From Acidobacteriota bacterium (GTDB lineage: Bacteria; Acidobacteriota; Terriglobia; Bryobacterales; Bryobacteraceae): 51,032 nucleotides of DNA. The notes under the pieces are model-generated. The model searched no databases. It saw only the letters and a program-made list of their open reading frames with translations, and was not told where the DNA came from. A program made the translations under genes and the position numbers. Location of the stretch: contig QHXW01000049.1 of assembly GCA_003223115.1 (NCBI GenBank), positions 1-51,032 on the forward strand, written 5' to 3'. Below are positions 27,921-37,032 of this stretch, one piece after another (position 1 is the stretch's first letter; the number at the start of each line of letters is the position of its first letter).

Positions 27921-28154
27921 TGATTTTGCTCCTCGAGTGGTTGTCTGCACTTGGCGTGAGTCACCGGCTGGATCTGAAAAAAGTCGCTGGTGATCTCGCC
28001 CCCAGAATCGTGCCTTCCTGGTTTTCCTGGGTCGATACAGCATACACCAGGCGCTCATGGCTTTGAAAGCGCATCAGAACTGACGAGGCGCGGAGATGAT
28101 TCCGGACTGACGGCCCATTGCGCTCGCGGAAGTCCTTGGGTGAGACTGCAAAAA

Positions 28155-28182
28155 TTGCTTTCCATTAAAACATTTTTATGTT
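28155..28182 (+). promoter_or_regulatory. Candidate sigma-70 promoter of the parA gene
   Basis: TTGCTT (28155-28160) and TATGTT (28177-28182) are separated by 16 bases inside the most AT-rich stretch of this part of the window (28150-28200). The gene starts 45 bases downstream and has GGAAGG as ribosome binding site. Confidence 0.4.
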
Positions 28183-28227
28183 ATTGTGTTTTGGAGATCT
28201 CCCTGAGCTAGATGGAAGGTTGATGCG

Positions 28228-29064
28228 ATGCGCAAGTTGGCCGTGGTCAACATGAAGGGCGGAGTCGGGAAGACGACGACCGCCATACACATCGCCGCCG
28301 GTCTTTCAGCGCGCGGCAGCCGGGTGTTACTCATCGATGCCGATCCGCAGGGCAACGTGGGCCACACGCTTTCCCTGCACCCCTCACACACATTTGAGGA
28401 ATTGATGACAGGGGACGCGTCTCTTGATGACGTTGCGTTGCGTGCTGTCCGGCGGGACCTGGATGTTATCGCTTCAACCCCGGTGGGCTTCTCTCTCGAG
28501 CGTCGGCTTGCGGGTGAAACGCAGCGGGAGACCATTCTGGCGCGCAGGCTGCGGGACCAGCAGGATTACGATGTCATCGTGATCGACAGTTCGCCGGCGA
28601 TGAATCTGCTGACTTATAACGCGCTGCTGTTTGCCGAAGAGCTGGTGATTCCGGTCAGTATGGATCTTATGGCCGTGATTGGCGCGCGGCAGACTCTCAG
28701 CGGAGTCCAGCAGGTACGCGATTTGTGGCCGGAGCGGACACTCAATGTTCTGGCTGTGCTGCCAACATTCATCCACAGCGGCACCTATGGAACCCGGGCG
28801 ACACTCGAGGCGCTGGAACAGGATACTGCCATGGGCGCGCACGTGTTCCGGCCGGGAATTCGCCAGTGCATCGATCTCAACTACGCCACGGCCAGCCATC
28901 AAACCATTTGGGAATACGCGCCGCGAAGCCGCGCAGCCGAAGACTACGCTGAGCTCATCGGCTTTATCCAGCATTCCGATTCAGCGCATGGAGAGCACTA
29001 TGCCACCCACGAGCGAACCGCCGCGCAGTCAAGCGCCTCGGCGCAAGTCCAAGCCGAAGTTTGA
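28228..29064 (+). CDS. ParA-family ATPase
   Basis: 278 residues. The deviant Walker A KGGVGKTTT (10-18), the switch/Walker A' LLIDADPQGN and the Walker B VIVIDSSPAMN are all intact, so it should dimerise on ATP and probably bind DNA non-specifically. The C-terminal 25 residues are low-complexity (AQSSASAQVQAEV) and overlap the next gene by 65 bp. No parB or parS-like repeat is adjacent, so this is not the standard chromosomal parAB locus. The likely partner is the overlapping small gene. Such orphan ParA proteins position protein cargo or complexes in the cell. Confidence 0.88.
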   Translation: MRKLAVVNMKGGVGKTTTAIHIAAGLSARGSRVLLIDADPQGNVGHTLSLHPSHTFEELMTGDASLDDVALRAVRRDLDVIASTPVGFSLERRLAGETQRETILARRLRDQQDYDVIVIDSSPAMNLLTYNALLFAEELVIPVSMDLMAVIGARQTLSGVQQVRDLWPERTLNVLAVLPTFIHSGTYGTRATLEALEQDTAMGAHVFRPGIRQCIDLNYATASHQTIWEYAPRSRAAEDYAELIGFIQHSDSAHGEHYATHERTAAQSSASAQVQAEV

Positions 29065-29410
29065 AATTCCGGCGGAAGCCGGGTTGCCCCCAGCGGCCGG
29101 TTGGGTGTATCGGGCAGCGGATGCTGCGGCAGGGGATCCTTCGACAAAGACAGTTTCAGTAGAGAACGTGCAAGCCAAGCTTGTTCCAGTAAAGCCTGTT
29201 CAGGTAAAGCCTGCTCCCGTAAAGGCGCGTGCCGCTGTTCAAGAACCTGTGGCGCTCGCGGCCGTCTCACCGGCATCATCGGAAACGGAACCTTTGTGGA
29301 CCGCGGGTTTCGATCTGGTTGCCCTGGGCTTCAGCACCATGCAGAGAACCGCAAGCGGGACTTTCCACGTTTTGATTGCTCCCATCCGCAGGGCCAGACG
29401 TCTCCTGTAA
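29000..29410 (+). CDS. Small unknown protein overlapping parA
   Basis: 136 residues from the ATG at 29000, preceded by GGAGAG 5 bases upstream; an ATG at 28988 is also in frame. The N-terminus is Pro/Ser/Lys-rich (PPRSQAPRRKSKPKFEIP). The middle has tandem five-residue repeats (VPVKPVQVKPAPVKA), which are likely disordered. A conserved-looking C-terminal segment of about 40 residues (WTAGFDLVALGFSTMQRTAS...IAPIRRARRLL) is amphipathic with a basic end. This layout (basic disordered part plus a short helix) is like adaptor proteins that stimulate or are carried by a ParA. I do not recognise the family. Confidence 0.65.
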   Translation: MPPTSEPPRSQAPRRKSKPKFEIPAEAGLPPAAGWVYRAADAAAGDPSTKTVSVENVQAKLVPVKPVQVKPAPVKARAAVQEPVALAAVSPASSETEPLWTAGFDLVALGFSTMQRTASGTFHVLIAPIRRARRLL

Positions 29411-29413
29411 GGC

Positions 29414-30142
29414 TTATGGTTTTCGCGCCGCGAAGACCAGGTGGCCGTCGGAGAATCGAAAGCGCCCGTAACCGCGCAGCATTTGCACGTTGAAGCCAGC
29501 ACGCTTCAGCTCCTGGGTTAATTCCGAGGCCTTATAGAGCCGCTGACGATGAGTTTCTTGGCTTCTGCGGTAGAGCTTCCCGAACCTGCGGAACGCGGTG
29601 ATGCGACGGCTTAGGATTTTTCGCTTTTGATCCTCCTGGCTTTCAGCAAACACCGCCCAGTCCGGTCCCTGCATGAAGTTTTTGCGCACGGCGCCTTTAG
29701 TGAGCTGGCCGGGTTCGAGGACATCGAACACGAACACTCCGCCCGCGCGAAGAGACTGATGAAGACGCCGGAAGAATTGGCGGAGCCGATGTTTGCTGTT
29801 GGTTTGGTCGAAGCAATAATTCAGACATTCGCCGATCGAGGTGACAGCATCGCACCGGGGCAGCCGCACACTCAGTAGGGAGCCTGTTCGGAATTTTGCT
29901 CCGGGTGCTTTTCGCCGGGCGAGTTTGATCATGGCCGGCGAAATATCGACCCCCAGCACGTCGTATCCCGCGCGCAGAAGTTCGCGGGCCCAGACGCCGC
30001 TGCCGCAGCCGAGATCCGCCACGAGCCCGTTTGGGATCTGATTCCGGCGCAGAATGCTGAATAATCCGGGAGCAGCCCGTAAAGCAAAGTCGCTGAAACC
30101 GGCATCGTGTATGTATGCCAGGTCCTGGCTGTAGCCTGTCAT
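29414..30142 (-). CDS. Class I SAM-dependent methyltransferase
   Basis: 242 residues of the Rossmann-fold methyltransferase type. Motif I is VADLGCGSGVWARELL, followed by the acidic loop DVLGVDISPAMI, motif II region CDAVTSIGECLNYC and a later beta-strand GGVFVFDVLEP. The substrate is unknown; nothing ties it to its neighbours except that it is convergent with the small parA-linked gene, three bases apart. The C-terminal part is rich in basic residues (RRFGKLYRRSQETHRQR). Confidence 0.85.
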   Translation of the reverse strand: MTGYSQDLAYIHDAGFSDFALRAAPGLFSILRRNQIPNGLVADLGCGSGVWARELLRAGYDVLGVDISPAMIKLARRKAPGAKFRTGSLLSVRLPRCDAVTSIGECLNYCFDQTNSKHRLRQFFRRLHQSLRAGGVFVFDVLEPGQLTKGAVRKNFMQGPDWAVFAESQEDQKRKILSRRITAFRRFGKLYRRSQETHRQRLYKASELTQELKRAGFNVQMLRGYGRFRFSDGHLVFAARKP

Positions 30143-30206
30143 CGGGCTTCATTGGCGGCCGGGAGACCGAGCCGCGGCCGCATCGCAAGATCCACGGACG
30201 GCCGCG

Positions 30207-30665
30207 CTAGTCTTTTTCGTCTTCGCCTTTGTGTAATTGTTGCGAAAGATAATTCTCGAGCCCGACTTCGGCCAGCGCGTGCAACTGACCTTCGAGATAG
30301 TCGACGTGTTCTTCCTCATCCACGAGGATTTGCTCAAACAGTTGGCGCGAGGCATTGTCGCCGATGTCGGTCGCGTGTTCCATTTCAAGCGCCAGGTCGC
30401 TTTCGAGCTGCGCTTTTACGTCGGTGCCGACCTTGATGGGCCCAATTTCAGTCATGTTCGGCGTGCCTTCGAGAAACAGAATCCGCTGCATCAGTTTTTC
30501 AGCGTGGTCCATTTCCGAAATCGACTCCTCGCGATTTTTGTCGGCCAGCCGGTAATAACCCCAGTTCTCGCACATCTTCGCGTGCAAGAAATACTGGTTG
30601 ATGGCGGTCAGCTCCGCTTTGAGGACTTCGTTCAAGTACTTTAAGATCTTTTGATCACCTTGCAT
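30207..30665 (-). CDS. bfr: Bacterioferritin
   Basis: 152 residues from the ATG at 30665, which gives the standard start (MQGDQKILKYLNEVL). The ferroxidase centre is present: Glu18 in KAELTAINQYF, the Glu/His of SEMDHAE (Glu51, His54), a Glu near position 93 and Glu/His in DEEEHVDYLE. The Met52 next to Glu51 is the usual heme-iron ligand. It stores iron as a 24-subunit shell and protects against oxidative damage. A fragment of an IS integrase lies 24 bp upstream, so the original promoter may have been altered by an insertion. Confidence 0.94.
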   Translation of the reverse strand: MQGDQKILKYLNEVLKAELTAINQYFLHAKMCENWGYYRLADKNREESISEMDHAEKLMQRILFLEGTPNMTEIGPIKVGTDVKAQLESDLALEMEHATDIGDNASRQLFEQILVDEEEHVDYLEGQLHALAEVGLENYLSQQLHKGEDEKD

Positions 30666-30689
30666 AAGTTGAGATTTTAACATCGTGCG

Positions 30690-30837
30690 GGCACAAGTTT
30701 GGCAAAATCCGTACCTGGAGCGACTGATCGGATCCATTCGCCGGGAGTGCCTGGACCACGTGATCGGGTGGAACGAGAGGTCGTTGCAGCGGACCCTTCG
30801 AAGCTACTTTCAAGCGGGACGCAGTTTTCAGCAATGA
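30690..30837 (+). pseudogene. IS transposase integrase-core fragment
   Basis: Reading from 30700, the sequence gives WQNPYLERLIGSIRRECLDH and then VIGWNERSLQRTLRSYF before ending at TGA. The same stretch is in the integrase at 47228-47950 (WQNPYVERLLGSIRRECLDH). It includes the catalytic Glu but neither Asp. Only about 45 residues of the C-terminal end of the catalytic core remain, so it is a remnant of a past insertion between bfr and the receptor gene. Confidence 0.8.
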
Positions 30838-30862
30838 CAGGCCACTCAAACAGCGATTGAGT

Positions 30863-33800
30863 CTAAAACATGTAGTGCAGCGAGAGTTGAACGAGGCGCG
30901 GATCGCGCGCAAGGGTGACGCGGCCGAAAGTCGGCGAATTTATAGAGTCTACACCACCCGAGTTCCCTGGATTAAAGAACTGCGTATGGTTGAAGAAGTT
31001 GAACGCCTCGGCGCGGAAAACGAGAGATTGTCTCTCGGTGATGCGTGTGCTCTTCGAAACGGATAGATCGGTATTGAGGATTCCCGGCCCATGAAACACA
31101 TTGCGGCCGAGATTGCCGTACCGGCCTGCACCTTTAGCGGCCGAACCACCCGAGCCGACACGGTGGAAGTAAGGGTTAGCAGCAGCATCGCGAGTTCCGC
31201 CACCCGTGCCATCGTAATACGAATTGAGCCGGCCGAACGCGTTAGAGCGCGGATCGACGAACTTGACCTTGCCGCCGATGTAATCCGGACGGTCATCACC
31301 GGCCCCGGTCAGCGAGCGGTCGCCGCCGTCCAGGATGTCGAAAGGCAGGCCGCTCTGGAGTAATACCACTGTTGCAACATTAAAGCCGCCGAGCAGATGA
31401 CCGAGGAAACCATGCTGCTCGCGGAAGAACGGAAGCTCGTATACGACACTGCCAACGTACCGATGCCGTACGTCCGTATCGCAGTGGCCTCGATCATACT
31501 TGGCGCTGAATGGGTTCGAATTTACTCGCAATCCGGAGCCAGTATCGATGCAATGCGCCCAAGTGTACGCATTGGTGAGCGTCAATCCATGCGAGATACG
31601 TTTTTCCAGACTGAGTTGAAGGCTGTTATAAGATGATGTGGCATCGGTGAGCTGGGCGGTGATGCCTCCGAAAACAGCCCCTCCATAGGCAGCATCTTGG
31701 GGGTTGTTGATGTTGTACACGCCCCGATTAACGTCGTCGACGACGGTCGCGGTGGGGGTGTAAAGGCCGGGATTGATGTCCCGGCGGTTTTCCAGCTTCC
31801 TTCCCTGGCTGCCGACGTAGGCCGCGTCACCCAGCCAGTTCCGGCCGATCTGATACTGCACCTGGAAATCGTACTGAAAGGCATAGGGCGTAGCAAAGTT
31901 CGGGTCCATGAACGTAATGCCGACCGGAGCGACGCTGGTGAAATCGAACTTGTCTCCGGGTTTCGCTACTTTGAAGGGGAATGGGTTCTGCGCGAGCGGG
32001 TTACTGGAGGTTTGGTAGGGGTGAGTCATATCGGTCACTCCAAACGCAACCACCTGAGTGCCATAGGGGGCTGAACCCAGGAACTGCAATGCCAACTCAC
32101 TCTCGGGCACGTTATAGAAAAGGCCAAAGCCGGAGCGTATGCTGAGCTTGCCCTTCCCCGTGGGATCCCAGGCGAACCCGAAGCGCGGGCCGAAGTTGTT
32201 CCTGTCGCGGCTGTATGTGGACCTGCTAAGGCCTTTGTCGCCGGGAAACACCAAACCGACGGGAGCCGTTGGAAAGACCGCCGACTGCTGGCCCGCGCGG
32301 AACGTGTTTACGCGGTCACGGATCTCGATGATCGGAGCGCCGTAATCGTAGCGCAGGCCAATGTTCATCGTGAAATTGCGGGCGATCTTAAAGTCGTCTT
32401 GGGCATAGGCGCTGAAAAACTTGTCGCGGAGACCCTGCTTGTTAGCGTTAGACTGGTCGTAGAACCCGAATACATATCCTTGCGCGAAATCATTAATCGC
32501 CGCGGCGTTCGGATCCCCCGAAAGGCCGGGAATCATCTGTATGACGCCTCCATTGGTAGCATCGCCGCTGACACCAAGGTACCCATTGTTGATAAAGTCG
32601 AAGATCTGGTTCTGCTCGAACGCGCGGTAGTCCACCCCGAACTTCATGGTATGCCGGCCGCGAATCCAACTGATGCTATCGGCGTATTGCCAGGTGTTGT
32701 CGCGTCGGGCTTGCGGGCCCTGGTAGGTGTTGCCTATGGTAATGCTATTGATCGAAATGTACGGCGGGCCGACCGCGGCGGGATCATCCGGAATAATTCC
32801 GGTGAATCCCAGGCTTGCCGGACTCGTGTGATTCGCCGGGAATACGCCGGGCTGATCGCGACGATGGAATGCCGCCACCGCCTGGTTTACGAGATTCGGG
32901 CTGACGGTATGGGTATCTTGCAGCGAAACATTGTGATATGTGACGAAGTCGAGTTCTCCGAAACCTGGAATGGTCGGTCCCTGGAACGCGAAGGGAGTAT
33001 TTTCAGTCGACCTCTCGGTGAAGTATGAAACCGAGAAGTTGTTCCGGTTGGAAAACCGGTGGTCGATTTTGAGTACGCCCTGATCGCGATTGAGCGAGTC
33101 TTTGGGCGCGCTGAACAACGTGTCTCCTCCATCGGCCGCGCGCGGCGTGATGTTCACGATAGCTTTGGCTGCGGGCACGCCGTTTGCAAGGATGGCGGCC
33201 CTCTCCTGATCCGTAAATACAGTGCCCGAGTTCGTCACTCCAAAGACACGCCTGAAGCCCAAGTAGGAAGCGAAGAAGAAGGTCTTGTTTTTGATCATGG
33301 GGCCTCCCAGGTTTGCGTCAAAATCATTAAGACTGAATGGCGGCCTGGGGTTTCTGGCTGCGTTCTGAAAGAAGTTATTGGCGTTCAGAACCTTGTTGCG
33401 GAGAATCTCGGTCGCCTGCCCGTGGAACGAGTTTGAACCCGATTTGATGGTAGATTCGACCACAGCGCCGGAGTTCCGTCCATACTCCGCTTTCATAGGA
33501 CCCGTCACAACGCGAAACTCGCCCAGGGCGTTGGGCGAGATGACATCCACCGCATCGGGAATGTTGATCGCCAAATCGTTGGCATCGGCGCCATCCAGAA
33601 CGAAATTGTTCGCTTGGGAGCGTTGGCCGTTGACTTCAAATGGTCCCACTGCGGCGCCAGGAGACTGAGCTCCGCCATTTGTTGTAACGCCGGGCTGTAT
33701 GCCGACGAGCGATAGCGCGTTCCGGCCTCCGTTGGTGGACAGGAGTGGCAGCGAGGGAATGTCGGTTATGGAGCGCCCCAGTTGCGCGTCCTCAGCATTT

Positions 33801-34195
33801 ACTTGCGGCGATGCCGCATCCACTGTCACGCTCTCAGTGACGGCACCTACCTCGAGGGCTACGTCCAAGCGCAGGTTGCTGGCGACAATCAGGCGCTGCG
33901 CTGACAGCGTCGTCTTGCGGAAGCCCACCGCTTCGGATGTAATGGTATACATTCCCGGCGGCAAGTCCACAAAACTATACGAACCGCTGTTATCCGTCAC
34001 CGTCTTCTTTTCGGTTCCGGTTCCCGTATTGGTCGCGGTTACGGTGGCTCCCGCTACCACACCGCCGCTGGGATCGGTAACCGTTCCGGTTATTGTCCCC
34101 GTTGATCCCTGACCCCATGCCGCAACTGCGAAAAGCAGAGCGGCTGCGCCAAGGACGAAAATCTTGTAGGCCTGTCGCCAAAGTATCCAATTCAT
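30863..34195 (-). CDS. Oar-like TonB-dependent outer membrane receptor
   Basis: 1110 residues with a signal peptide (FVLGAAALLFAVAAWG), a carboxypeptidase-regulatory-like beta-sandwich domain (about 30-115; TGTITGTVTDPSGGVVAGAT, GSYSFVDLPPGMYTI), a plug region (SITDIPSLPLLSTNGG...FVLDGADANDL) and a 22-strand-type barrel to the C-terminal Phe (LVQLSLHYMF). A GGGAGGA ribosome binding site precedes the ATG. This architecture (CarboxypepD_reg plus barrel) is expanded in acidobacteria and is thought to import large or polymeric substrates. The substrate is unknown. The 333-bp gap to ssb (34196-34528) holds no recognisable gene; a promoter is likely there but not clearly visible. Confidence 0.9.
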   Translation of the reverse strand: MNWILWRQAYKIFVLGAAALLFAVAAWGQGSTGTITGTVTDPSGGVVAGATVTATNTGTGTEKKTVTDNSGSYSFVDLPPGMYTITSEAVGFRKTTLSAQRLIVASNLRLDVALEVGAVTESVTVDAASPQVNAEDAQLGRSITDIPSLPLLSTNGGRNALSLVGIQPGVTTNGGAQSPGAAVGPFEVNGQRSQANNFVLDGADANDLAINIPDAVDVISPNALGEFRVVTGPMKAEYGRNSGAVVESTIKSGSNSFHGQATEILRNKVLNANNFFQNAARNPRPPFSLNDFDANLGGPMIKNKTFFFASYLGFRRVFGVTNSGTVFTDQERAAILANGVPAAKAIVNITPRAADGGDTLFSAPKDSLNRDQGVLKIDHRFSNRNNFSVSYFTERSTENTPFAFQGPTIPGFGELDFVTYHNVSLQDTHTVSPNLVNQAVAAFHRRDQPGVFPANHTSPASLGFTGIIPDDPAAVGPPYISINSITIGNTYQGPQARRDNTWQYADSISWIRGRHTMKFGVDYRAFEQNQIFDFINNGYLGVSGDATNGGVIQMIPGLSGDPNAAAINDFAQGYVFGFYDQSNANKQGLRDKFFSAYAQDDFKIARNFTMNIGLRYDYGAPIIEIRDRVNTFRAGQQSAVFPTAPVGLVFPGDKGLSRSTYSRDRNNFGPRFGFAWDPTGKGKLSIRSGFGLFYNVPESELALQFLGSAPYGTQVVAFGVTDMTHPYQTSSNPLAQNPFPFKVAKPGDKFDFTSVAPVGITFMDPNFATPYAFQYDFQVQYQIGRNWLGDAAYVGSQGRKLENRRDINPGLYTPTATVVDDVNRGVYNINNPQDAAYGGAVFGGITAQLTDATSSYNSLQLSLEKRISHGLTLTNAYTWAHCIDTGSGLRVNSNPFSAKYDRGHCDTDVRHRYVGSVVYELPFFREQHGFLGHLLGGFNVATVVLLQSGLPFDILDGGDRSLTGAGDDRPDYIGGKVKFVDPRSNAFGRLNSYYDGTGGGTRDAAANPYFHRVGSGGSAAKGAGRYGNLGRNVFHGPGILNTDLSVSKSTRITERQSLVFRAEAFNFFNHTQFFNPGNSGGVDSINSPTFGRVTLARDPRLVQLSLHYMF

Positions 34196-34528
34196 GGAAT
34201 CCTCCCTGATGGAACTCTAAATGAGTGCGAGTAGTTCGACCCGGACCGCTCGCTTCGATGCCCCAGAGGTACTGCAACGCGGCTGATCCGCAAACAAAGC
34301 TAGAATACGCCGGGAACAGGCTCCATTCTTGTAAACTTTGACTAACTCCGACCCGGTTCTTGATATGGTATCACTTCCCGAACGGCGCGGGTTTCAATCG
34401 CGGACAGGCTTACCGTAACCCGATCCCTGCGGGTCAGCGAGGTCCCGAGTAGAGAGCGGTTTCGGGCCGCCTAGCCTGTTCGCTGTGCGGCATGGCGTGA
34501 ATTCAAATGTGTTACAGTGCAGGTTATT

Positions 34529-35005
34529 ATGGCATCCCGAAGCGTCAATAAAGTGATTCTGGTGGGGAACCTCGGCAAGGACGCCGAGACCAAGTTCACC
34601 ACGAGCGGTACGGCCGTTACCAAGTTTCCGATCGCCACGGGCCGGCGTTGGAAAGACCAGCAATCGGGAGAATGGAAAGAGGAAACGGATTGGCATAACG
34701 TGATCCTCTGGCGATCCGAAAATCTCGCCAATTATCTGCTCAAGGGCAAGCAGGTCTACGTAGAGGGGCGCATCCAGACCCGCAACTACGAAGACAAAGA
34801 CGGCAAGAAAATTTACGTCACTGAGGTAGTGGCGGAGGACGTGATTCTACTGGGAGGACGGGCGGGTGAAGCGGCTGCCGGATCAGGCGAACAAGCCGGT
34901 GGACCGGTCTCGATGCCTCGCAGTGCCCAGCGCACACAGCCGCCGGCCGCAGCTCCGCGCGACGATTTCAGCCAGGACATCACCGACGACGACGTTCCGT
35001 TCTAA
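34529..35005 (+). CDS. ssb: Single-stranded DNA-binding protein
   Basis: 158 residues from the ATG at 34529 (MASRSVNKVILVGNLGKDAE), although a GTG 12 bases upstream is in frame. The OB-fold covers residues about 5-110 with the usual KFPIATGRRWKD, TDWHNVILW and GRIQTRNYEDKDG elements. A Gly/Pro/Ala linker is followed by the acidic tip DITDDDVPF, which binds partner proteins. It acts in replication, repair and recombination. It is the last clearly intact core gene before the decayed mobile region. Confidence 0.96.
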   Translation: MASRSVNKVILVGNLGKDAETKFTTSGTAVTKFPIATGRRWKDQQSGEWKEETDWHNVILWRSENLANYLLKGKQVYVEGRIQTRNYEDKDGKKIYVTEVVAEDVILLGGRAGEAAAGSGEQAGGPVSMPRSAQRTQPPAAAPRDDFSQDITDDDVPF

Positions 35006-35149
35006 GGATACGGCCTTCGTTTCCGTGTCCGTTTATCGATGGTGACCCTCCTTCATTGGGCGTAGGAAAGCGAACGGGAGCGCTGGTTCCCACCGTCGAT
35101 TTCGAGTTCTCCCATTGACCCTCGACAGCGGCGAGGTTCTGCCGACGTT

Positions 35150-36460
35150 GGTGGATGCCTGCAGTTGGATTCCAGTACGTGTAGCGACGCTCTGGGTGGT
35201 ACGCCGACGATGATGGCGGTCGATGCCCTCCGACCTTGGCCAACGACCTGCGCTCGCTTGGGCTGCTGTATTCATGGGCGAGCGGTGCGCTGGAAAGGGA
35301 CTTGGACGACCTCCTCGAGGACGGACAGTCCGTCACCGGGCTGCAGATCGAGGACCTGCTCGTGTTCCTGAGAGTAGACGGCCAGATCGTCGAGATCAAT
35401 CGGGCGACGATTTCAGGCAGTAATACAGTGGCCCGGCATGCCAGCGCCATCCGCGATTTTCTGAAGTGGGCCGTCGATCTGACGAGTCAGGGCCGCTCCC
35501 AGATGGTCTCGTTCGATGAGATCCGCTATCGGAGGGCTTGCCTCGACAAGGCCTTCCACGCGATCACCCGATAGAGCGGTGGTTCCCGGCGCATCCGGCC
35601 TCTGGCTGACCGTGACGGGTGCTGAACTCGCTCGGCGGGGCGTCTCCGAGATTCGGGGCATTACGGAAGGTGCTCGCCGACGCGCCCGCGAGCTTGAACG
35701 GTACCCGCATCGGGTACCGATTCCTGGCTATCACCGGACCGCCATTGACGGCCAGCGAGGTGGCGCGGGTGTTGGGCCTCCGCGAGCCCCCGAAACATGT
35801 TCCTTACCATTGCGATCGAGCGGGCGCTTTCTCCCGTGGGTCTGAAGTGGAGAGCTACCTCCGGTCATTGCGTGTCGCTCGCTTGTGGACGGTCGACAAA
35901 CGTAACGGTAGTTTCCAGATGCTGTCCGAGACGCTGTTGGTGATATTCCGGAACTTCTTCAACCCGACTCGCGCCGATTCTGCGCTCCTGCATCTCGGAC
36001 TTCCTGTCCAGCAGAGGTGAGGTCCGGTCGGTCTTCGAACGGTTCGATGTTCGGGAGCCCGACGGCTCTCTTTGCCGGGTCACCAGTCATCAGTTCCGTC
36101 ACTGGCTGAATTACGTCGCCGACAAAGGAGGCAGAGATCCAGGCGTCCACGTCACCGCATTTGGCCTCTGTTTACACGACTTCGCCGTCACTCCTTGCCC
36201 GTACCACCTCAACTGCGTTCGCGGCTGCCCCGATTACCTCAGGACCAAAGGCAGCTCCAGCGAGCGCCACCAGTTGGTGCAGATTCAACTGGCAACCGAG
36301 CGTGCACTTGTCAGTGCGAAGGCTCGGGGAACGGTCGCGAAGGCATGGATCACACCCTGCGAGGAAACCATCGCCGGCGTGCGCCGGGCGCTCGCCGTAG
36401 ATGAAAAGCCGGCACCGCCAGACGGTGATTTGGTGAGACCATTCCCCAGCGGTCCGTTAG
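35150..36460 (+). pseudogene. Degraded tyrosine recombinase/integrase
   Basis: Pieces of one site-specific recombinase lie in two plus-strand frames. The first is the core-binding N-part: NDLRSLGLLYSWASGALERD and VARHASAIRDFLKWAVD (35236-35574). The second is a middle part in another frame (35619 to about 35960): ITGPPLTASEVARVLGLREP. The third returns to the first frame: FLSSRGEVRSVFERF, then VTSHQFRHWLNYVADKGG, which is the HxxR box. After DKGG the region with the catalytic Tyr appears deleted. A Cys/His-rich tail follows (FGLCLHDFAVTPCPYHLNC, then CPDY), as in recombinases of multi-protein mobile trios. The frames are disrupted, so it should be inactive. The boundaries are approximate. Confidence 0.7.
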
Positions 36461-36805
36461 CGATGCCTCGATCCAGCGTACGCGAAGATCTGCATCGACG
36501 ACTCCGCGGGCACCTGGCGGTGGCGGAGAACGCATCCGCTGGACGAATGCCCGCTGGATGTTCGCGGTGTTGCCGCTACGCTTAACGTCAGCCCGACAAC
36601 ATTGTACAAGTACGGCTTCAACCGTGAGATCAATGCCGCCGAACAACGTCGGCGAGAAAATGGTGCGGTCTCAGGAACGGCCATCGAGAAGCGGTACTAC
36701 CACGATCAGGTTCGGGCTCTCGCGGAGGAACTGGAAAGGAGCGTGAGCGCAGCAAGGGGCTGGTTGGCCGCATTGCCATCATGGAGGCCAACGCCGCGCG
36801 GTTAG
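36461..36805 (+). pseudogene. Remnant of the small helix-turn-helix partner of the recombinase
   Basis: An open stretch without a good start codon, in a frame different from the recombinase tail, reads LDVRGVAATLNVSPTTLYKY then GFNREINAAEQRRRENGA and YYHDQVRALAEELERSVSAA. The first part is a helix-turn-helix, the second a coiled-coil. This resembles the third small (DUF6262-like/TnpC-like) protein that follows tyrosine recombinases in trio-type elements. The match is by pattern. Probably non-functional, since no initiation codon is visible in the open part. Confidence 0.5.
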
Positions 36806-37010
36806 TTAGATTCGGTCCCATATTAACCTGAGGCCAAACGGGACAAGCTCTAGTTAGGTTTCGATCCAGAGGAGATGTATAAGCCGCTACTCAAACCCAT
36901 TCGCACGATGTCGCGGTCTGGCACTGGCAGGCTTGGACCGTGCAGGCCTTTTTGACTCTTATACGCCCGGTCAGGGCTTCTCTGACTCAATCGATACCGA
37001 AGTCGGCCTC

Positions 37011-37030
37011 AAATGTTGAGCTCAACATTT
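37011..37030. repeat. Perfect 20-bp palindrome
   Basis: AAATGTTGAGCTCAACATTT, fully self-complementary. It lies three bases before the inverted repeat block and shares the AATGT.GAG/CTC.ACATT look of the repeated motif there. Confidence 0.75.
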
Positions 37031-37032
37031 AT

